56,458 bases of DNA from an uncultured Verrucomicrobiae bacterium (lineage in GTDB: Bacteria > Verrucomicrobiota > Verrucomicrobiia > Limisphaerales > UBA1100). The stretch's first letter is position 1. Each line of letters starts with the position of its first letter. The notes under the pieces are model-generated. The model did not search any database, was not told the origin of the DNA, and saw nothing but the letters and a program-made list of their open reading frames with translations. The DNA lies in contig CALKBX010000011.1 in the NCBI GenBank assembly GCA_937775205.1, positions 1 to 56,458 of the forward strand. Reading direction: 5' to 3'. The translations under genes and the position numbers were made by a program. Of this stretch, positions 51,787 to 56,458 are shown one piece after another.

Positions 51787-51848
51787 TCAAAAAATAAACT
51801 GCAAGCCCGTGCGGGCCAATGCTTCGCCCGCCGGTGGTCTGAATTGAA

Positions 51849-53141
51849 TTACTTCAACAAAGTCTGAATCACTCGGCCGTCGCTGAGGGCCATGGGGCGG
51901 CCGATGGGGGTCATCAATTCTTTTGCGTATTCGATGCCGAGGGCGTGCTGGACGGTGGTGTGGATGTCGGCGACGTGGATGGAGTCTTTGTCCAAGGGAT
52001 CGAGTTTTGCGCCGTCGGCGGCGGTGGCGCCGTGGACGTGGCCGGCGCGGAAGCCGCCGCCGGCGAGGGCTATTGAGAAGCCGGTGGGCCAGTGGTCGCG
52101 ACCGTCGGCGGGATTGATTTTGGGTGTGCGGCCAAATTCGCCGGCGCAGATGACGATGGTTTGGTCGAGGAGTTTGCGGGTGCGCAGTTCGCGGATGAGC
52201 GCGGCAAGGGCGGGGTCGAGAATGGCGTTTTGCGTGACGTGGGCTTCGTGGTTGTTGGCGTGGGTGTCCCAGCCGCTGAGGGTGACTTCGACGCAGCGGA
52301 CGCCGGCGCCGATGAGCTGGATGGCGGCAAGGCAGCCGCGCCCGAATTGGGTGTCGCCAAATGCGGCGCGGGTTTTGGCCGGGGCTTGGTTGACATCAAA
52401 GGCGCTGAGCTGTTCGGAGCTCATCATCCGTAGGGCCTTTTGGATGGTGGTATTGTGGAGGGTGGTCTTGGTGTCGAGGTCGGGGCGGCGGCCGCGCGCG
52501 AAGGATTGCTCCACGACTTCTAGCGCGGCGAGGCGGTTGTCGAGCCGCTTGGGTTGTACGCGTGCGGTGATGTTTCCGGCGCGGCCGTTGGTGTTGTAAA
52601 CTTTGAACGCGTCGTATTGTGCGCCGAGGTAGCCGCCGCGGGCGGGCCATTGGCCGGGCAAAATGGAGATGTGCCGCGGGATGTCCATCTTGGCATCAGG
52701 AAACTCATGGCAAAGGACGGCACCGATGGAGGGATGCACCAATGTGGGGTCGGGTCGGTAGCCGGTTTTGACGTTGTACGCGGCGCGTTCGTGGTCGCCT
52801 TCTTTGCTGACCATCGACCGCACGAGGGTGAGCTCGTCCATCACTTTAGCGACGCGCGGGAGGCCGTGGGCGAGTTTCACGCCTTTGACGGAGGTGTCGA
52901 TGGCGCGGGTGTCGCCGGCGATTTTTTTCCCCTCGTGCGGGTCAAAGGTTTCCAACTGGCTTGGGCCGCCAGCCATCCATAGCATGATGATAGATTTGGC
53001 GGGCGCGTGGGTGGGCGCTTTTTCTTGGGCGCGCCCAAGCAAATGCGCCACGGGTGTGAGCCACGCAAGCCCACCGAAGCCGGCCGTTTGGAGCAGAGTT
53101 CGGCGGGTGATGTGGCTGGCGCTGTTGCAGGGGTAATTCAT
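51849..53141 (-). CDS. DUF1501 protein, second pair
   Basis: The ATG at 53141 gives 430 residues with a twin-arginine signal (ITRRTLLQTAGFGGLAW). Motifs are IIMLWMAGGPSQLETFDPHE, LVRSMVSKEGDHERAAYNVK, GWDTHANNHEAH and VICAGEFGRTPKINPADGRD, the standard DUF1501 blocks. It is exported, with function unproven. Its start lies one base after the stop of the DUF1549/DUF1553 gene, so the two form an operon. Order and spacing mirror the pair at 46778-50594, on the opposite strand. Confidence 0.9.
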   Translation of the reverse strand: MNYPCNSASHITRRTLLQTAGFGGLAWLTPVAHLLGRAQEKAPTHAPAKSIIMLWMAGGPSQLETFDPHEGKKIAGDTRAIDTSVKGVKLAHGLPRVAKVMDELTLVRSMVSKEGDHERAAYNVKTGYRPDPTLVHPSIGAVLCHEFPDAKMDIPRHISILPGQWPARGGYLGAQYDAFKVYNTNGRAGNITARVQPKRLDNRLAALEVVEQSFARGRRPDLDTKTTLHNTTIQKALRMMSSEQLSAFDVNQAPAKTRAAFGDTQFGRGCLAAIQLIGAGVRCVEVTLSGWDTHANNHEAHVTQNAILDPALAALIRELRTRKLLDQTIVICAGEFGRTPKINPADGRDHWPTGFSIALAGGGFRAGHVHGATAADGAKLDPLDKDSIHVADIHTTVQHALGIEYAKELMTPIGRPMALSDGRVIQTLLK

Positions 53142-53142
53142 G

Positions 53143-54807
53143 TTAGTGGTTCCAGGAAAACTCGGTTGAGTTGATGAGCGCCCAGTAGAGGTCGGCTTGT
53201 TTTGCTTTGCGGCTGAGGAAGCTTTTTTGCGACAGCGCGTCGACAAAGTATTTGGCTTCTGCCTCGCTCGGCCGACGGCTGAGCACGGCGAGGTAGGTGG
53301 CCTCCACCACTTTTGTGTCGTTGGACGCGGTGGCCAAAATGCGTGAGGCCGCGTTGGTCACGAGGTCGTTTTTGATGCGCTCGTGCACTAGCGTTCCGTT
53401 CATCATCAGCAATCGCTGCGGGATGGTGCCGCCTTGAATATAAAATTCGTCCTCGCCAATATCGCCGTAGCGCTTAATGAAATCCCCCTGTTGAATCGAG
53501 CGGTTCAGCTGAAAGATGATGTGCGAATCGGCGTCGATGGCGGTGAGCGAGGCGGATTGGATAATGCTGCCGGCGACCTGTTCGGGGCGCAATCGCGAGA
53601 GCGTGAAGGCGGCCCGGTGTTCGTCGTGCTCGAGCGTGGGCGGCGCGTGGCCGACGGGCATTTTGCTGTCGAGGCCGAAGACGCGCGTGGCGGCGATGAC
53701 GCGAATGAGGCGCTGGAGATTGAAATTATTAATAATGAAATCATCGGTCAAAATTTCCAGCCCGGGTGGATAGGGGTTCTCCAAAGAATCCTTCAGCGGG
53801 ATTTCATCAACCGGCTCAACCAAAGGCCGGCCAAACATCAGCGCCCAAACGCGGTTGACCGTGGCGCGGGCGAACGCGCGGTTTTCTTTGTGAGTGACCC
53901 AGCGGCCGAGGCGGTGGCGCGGGCGGCCGCGCTCGGGCAGCAGCTCGGGCTGGAAGGGAACAATCGTCGGCACCTTCACCATTTCGCGCTGGCGGCGGTA
54001 TTCAAACTCGTACGGATTGCCCGTCTCGCGAATGCCGGAGATGGCCAAATCGGCTTCGCCGAAAAAAGAAGCGAGCTGATGGAAATCCTTTTGCAACCAT
54101 TCATCGCCAAGATAGTCGTCGTGGCATTGGACGCAGTCGATGCGCACGCCGAGGAAAGCCCGCGTCACCCGCGCGGCGAGCTTCACCTCGTCGGGGCCTT
54201 TTTTCTCTTCGTTTTGGTCGACCGTCACGGTCACAAAATTAACCTCTGGATTATTCGTCCACAGCCCTTCGGCGGTGATAAGCGAGCGCACAATTTCATC
54301 GTAAGGCCGGTTGGCCTCAAACTCATCGGCGAGCCAGCTGACAAAACGGCGCCGGCGGTAAATCAGGAACGGCCCGTTCTCCACGCCGACATAGGCGCGG
54401 GCAAATCGTTCGGCGAGATATTCGCTCGTGCGGCGGTCCGCGAAGAGATGACTGAGCCACCATTGAATGCGCTCGCCCTCCGGCTGGGCCTCGACCGCGC
54501 GAATTTCCTGCAGCGACGGAATTGTGCCGGTGAGCCCCAGCGAGAGGCGGCGAATTTGCGTCAACTCATCGGCGGGCGGCGCGGGTTCGAGCTTGGCCTT
54601 TTTCCAGTCGGCGGCAAATTCTTCATCCACCCAATCAACCGCCATCCGAAACGAAGGTTTTTCATAACGGCCCGCCTGATGTTTGGGGGCGGACATGGTG
54701 TCGGATGTCAGCAGGTTGGAAACCACCGCACTCGCACCCACCACGCAGGCCACTGCGAACAGCAGGTTGCGTTGCCAGAGCGGCGGAGCTATCTTTTCCG
54801 AGGGCAT
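53143..54807 (-). CDS. DUF1549/DUF1553 protein, membrane-anchored, no N-terminal cytochrome
   Basis: This 554-residue protein has an N-terminal membrane anchor (about 12-33, RNLLFAVACVVGASAVVSNL). DUF1549 follows at about 50-270 (LTQIRRLSLGLTGTIPSLQE, RIDCVQCHDDYLGDEW) and DUF1553 at about 300-550 (NRAFARATVNRVWALMFGRP, YLAVLSRRPSEAEAKYFVDA, NSTEFSWNH). Unlike the 46778 protein, it lacks the leading CxxCH cytochrome module; the CVQCH in DUF1549 is family-typical. Its partner is the adjacent DUF1501 protein. It is divergent from the membrane protein at 54830, with 22 bases between the starts. Confidence 0.88.
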   Translation of the reverse strand: MPSEKIAPPLWQRNLLFAVACVVGASAVVSNLLTSDTMSAPKHQAGRYEKPSFRMAVDWVDEEFAADWKKAKLEPAPPADELTQIRRLSLGLTGTIPSLQEIRAVEAQPEGERIQWWLSHLFADRRTSEYLAERFARAYVGVENGPFLIYRRRRFVSWLADEFEANRPYDEIVRSLITAEGLWTNNPEVNFVTVTVDQNEEKKGPDEVKLAARVTRAFLGVRIDCVQCHDDYLGDEWLQKDFHQLASFFGEADLAISGIRETGNPYEFEYRRQREMVKVPTIVPFQPELLPERGRPRHRLGRWVTHKENRAFARATVNRVWALMFGRPLVEPVDEIPLKDSLENPYPPGLEILTDDFIINNFNLQRLIRVIAATRVFGLDSKMPVGHAPPTLEHDEHRAAFTLSRLRPEQVAGSIIQSASLTAIDADSHIIFQLNRSIQQGDFIKRYGDIGEDEFYIQGGTIPQRLLMMNGTLVHERIKNDLVTNAASRILATASNDTKVVEATYLAVLSRRPSEAEAKYFVDALSQKSFLSRKAKQADLYWALINSTEFSWNH

Positions 54808-54829
54808 CGTCGTCAGTGAATATACATCG

Positions 54830-56110
54830 ATGAATACGCAAGGGCAAGATGAAGGGTTTCAACCGAAGGAGCTAAAAGATGTGCCGGCGGTGCTTGGGCA
54901 ATACAAGGGAGAGCTGCCGCCGTTGCTCGAGGCGCCGCCGGCGTCTGAAGCGTCGCCGGAAACTGTGCCGCCGGTGGTTGAGATGTTGCCAGAATTTCCG
55001 GCGGTCAAGCCGTTGATACAACGAATCGGCCGCGGGATTTATTCAGCCGCCGGTTGGTGCTTTGGGATGCTGAGTTTAATTGGCGGGCTATCGGTCATCT
55101 CGGTGATCCCCATCGTCAACCTGCTCAGCCTCGGCTATCTGCTGCACGTCAGCGCCACCATCGCGCGCACTGGTCGCTTGCGCGACGGCTTCATCGGCGT
55201 GCGCCGCGCCGGGCAGCTGGGCGGCATCGTCCTTGGCATTTGGCTCGTGCTTTGGCCCGCGCGGTTCATCGCCCTGCTGCGCGATTCAGCCGTCATCGTG
55301 GATCCGCAGCGCGTCGGCGGCTGGAGCGTTGGCATGTGGATCGTCACCACGCTGATCAGCCTGCACATCATCTGGGCGCTGCTCCGCGGCGGCAAACTGC
55401 GGCACTTTTTTTGGCCGGCACCCATTCGTTTATTTCGCTGGCTTGGCACGCCTGATAAATTCACCACCGCGCGCGATGCTGTTTGGGAAACCGCCGTCGG
55501 CCTGCGCCTTCCCGAATTATTTTGGCTCGGCACCCGCGGCTTTGCCGGCACGGTGCTGTGGCTGCTCATCCCCGTGGTACTCATGATCCTCGCCTCCAAA
55601 ATCGCCCACAATGCCGGCGTCCTCGTTTCGCTCCTGGGCGGCGTGCTGCTGATGGGCGTGCTTTTCATTATTCCATTTCAGCAAGTTTGGTTCGCGCGCG
55701 AAAACCGATTCCGCGCTTTCATTGAAGTGGGCCCCGTGTGCCGCCTCGCGGGCCGCGCGCCATTCAAGTTTTGGTTTGCGCTCTCGCTCACCCTCGTGCT
55801 GGCCGTGCCGTTGTTCCTGTTAAAAATAGAACTCACCCCGGCGGAAATCACGTGGCTGCCGGCGCTCTTCTTCGTGATCTTCGGGTTGCCCGCGCGATTG
55901 ATGATCGGCTGGGCAATGGGCCGCGCCGAGCAACGCGAGCCGTCCTCCAATTTCCTGCTCCGCTGGTTCTGTAGATTAACGGCCGTGGCCCTGGCCTTGC
56001 CGTTCATTTTCAGCTACGTGGTCATCCTGTTTTTCTCGCAGTACATTTCCTGGAACGGCACCCTCAGCCTCCTCGAACAACACGCATTCCTCGTCCCCAG
56101 CCCGTTCTAA
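54830..56110 (+). CDS. Conserved-looking polytopic membrane protein
   Basis: The ATG at 54830 gives a 426-residue protein, MNTQGQDEGFQPKELKDVPA. A Pro/Glu-rich cytoplasmic head (about 1-70) is followed by about seven membrane segments (SLIGGLSVISVIPIVNLLSL, LGGIVLGIWLVLWPARFIAL, GTVLWLLIPVVLMILAS, LVSLLGGVLLMGVLFIIPF, ALSLTLVLAVPLFLL, and two more). The GYLLHVSATIARTGRLRDGF block recalls membrane proteins common in Planctomycetes. No function is recognised. It is expressed divergently from the DUF1549/DUF1553 operon. Confidence 0.7.
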   Translation: MNTQGQDEGFQPKELKDVPAVLGQYKGELPPLLEAPPASEASPETVPPVVEMLPEFPAVKPLIQRIGRGIYSAAGWCFGMLSLIGGLSVISVIPIVNLLSLGYLLHVSATIARTGRLRDGFIGVRRAGQLGGIVLGIWLVLWPARFIALLRDSAVIVDPQRVGGWSVGMWIVTTLISLHIIWALLRGGKLRHFFWPAPIRLFRWLGTPDKFTTARDAVWETAVGLRLPELFWLGTRGFAGTVLWLLIPVVLMILASKIAHNAGVLVSLLGGVLLMGVLFIIPFQQVWFARENRFRAFIEVGPVCRLAGRAPFKFWFALSLTLVLAVPLFLLKIELTPAEITWLPALFFVIFGLPARLMIGWAMGRAEQREPSSNFLLRWFCRLTAVALALPFIFSYVVILFFSQYISWNGTLSLLEQHAFLVPSPF

Positions 56111-56162
56111 TTTTGCTAATTGGGCATTGGTCATTTTTGCCCGCTTGCGGTAAACTGCGTCT

Positions 56163-56458
56163 GTGCGATTGCTATTAGTTTTACTCTTCACCGTTAGCGT
56201 GGCCGTAGCCGCCCCGGCGGGCAAGGTGTTCGTGGGCTTCACTGCGGTGAATGCTTGGGAAACGGGGTTCACCGGGCGCATCACGATTACTAATCAAACG
56301 AGCTGGACGATTTATGATTGGCGGCTGGAGTTTGATCTGGGGCATCCGATTAAGAAAATTTGGAACGGGCGCGTGGCGTCCGCAAATGAGAAGGGAAAAG
56401 GCAAACGCATCGTGCTGCGGGCTTCGGCGGCGAGTTGGGAGGATGGCGATTTGTCGCC
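56163..56458 (+). CDS. Secreted CBM2-like protein, cut by window edge
   Basis: GTG at 56163 starts MRLLLVLLFTVSVAVAAPA, a Sec signal peptide. Mature sequence reads WETGFTGRITITNQTSWTIY, then DWRLEFDLGHPIKKIWNGRV and runs open to the window end. The aromatic-rich G-F-T-G-x-I-T-I-T-N pattern fits carbohydrate-binding module family 2 (cellulose or chitin binding). It is probably the N-terminal module of a larger glycoside hydrolase, or a small binding protein. The start may also be further in. It lies 52 bases after the membrane protein. Confidence 0.7.
   Translation, partial: MRLLLVLLFTVSVAVAAPAGKVFVGFTAVNAWETGFTGRITITNQTSWTIYDWRLEFDLGHPIKKIWNGRVASANEKGKGKRIVLRASAASWEDGDLS

Overview
The window looks like a chromosomal piece of a heterotrophic Verrucomicrobiota-type bacterium; Planctomycetota or Lentisphaerota are the alternatives. 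The evidence is protein content: secreted DUF1549/DUF1553 proteins paired with DUF1501 proteins, a PVC-type haem/propeller protein, a sulfatase, a sialate O-acetylesterase, Tat-signal Gfo/Idh oxidoreductases and sugar isomerases, many Sel1-repeat proteins and a CBM2-type protein. GC is high. No rRNA, tRNA, CRISPR, phage or insertion sequence was recognised.

Layout. 1-5034: lipoprotein start, sialate O-acetylesterase, a Tat-exported sugar isomerase, dtd, two Sel1 proteins and a small LRR protein. 5092-15870: a 1593-residue deacetylase/propeller/cytochrome c protein, a sulfatase, a decayed small membrane protein and a PnuC-like one, two tandem Gfo/Idh oxidoreductases and a secreted protein with an internal duplication, separated by hairpin repeats. 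16107-20290: a 15-repeat Sel1 protein and an MMPL/RND transporter. 20402-25509: a tight operon with an HMG-CoA-reductase-fold enzyme, an acyltransferase, an alkyl-DHAP synthase (AGPS) homologue, a DHRS7B-like reductase and a second acyltransferase. Read together it resembles the peroxisomal ether-lipid pathway. 25521-31230: leucyl aminopeptidase, a Sel1-VWA lipoprotein, a DHODH-like enzyme, an amidohydrolase lipoprotein and a sugar isomerase with a possible structured leader. 31304-35140: acyltransferase, LplT-like transporter, phosphoesterase.

35371-46677 is the most intriguing block: a YqiK-like flotillin, a giant DUF3686-AAA ATPase, a divergent coiled-coil protein, a single-HKD phospholipase-D-like nuclease and a 13-TM membrane protein. 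It may be a membrane-scaffolded ATPase/nuclease system of unknown function. 46778-54807 holds two DUF1549/DUF1553 + DUF1501 pairs facing an eroded region with a possible structured RNA. The window ends with a polytopic membrane protein and the start of a CBM2-type secreted protein.

Several genes carry one-base frameshifts or in-frame stops (67-2704, 11543-11885, 15164-15870, 22278-24826, 27058-28012, 50596-51362). Many breaks lie in GCGC or short homopolymer contexts, so assembly error is as likely as true decay. Period-7 tandem repeats and several inverted-repeat families occur between and even inside genes.
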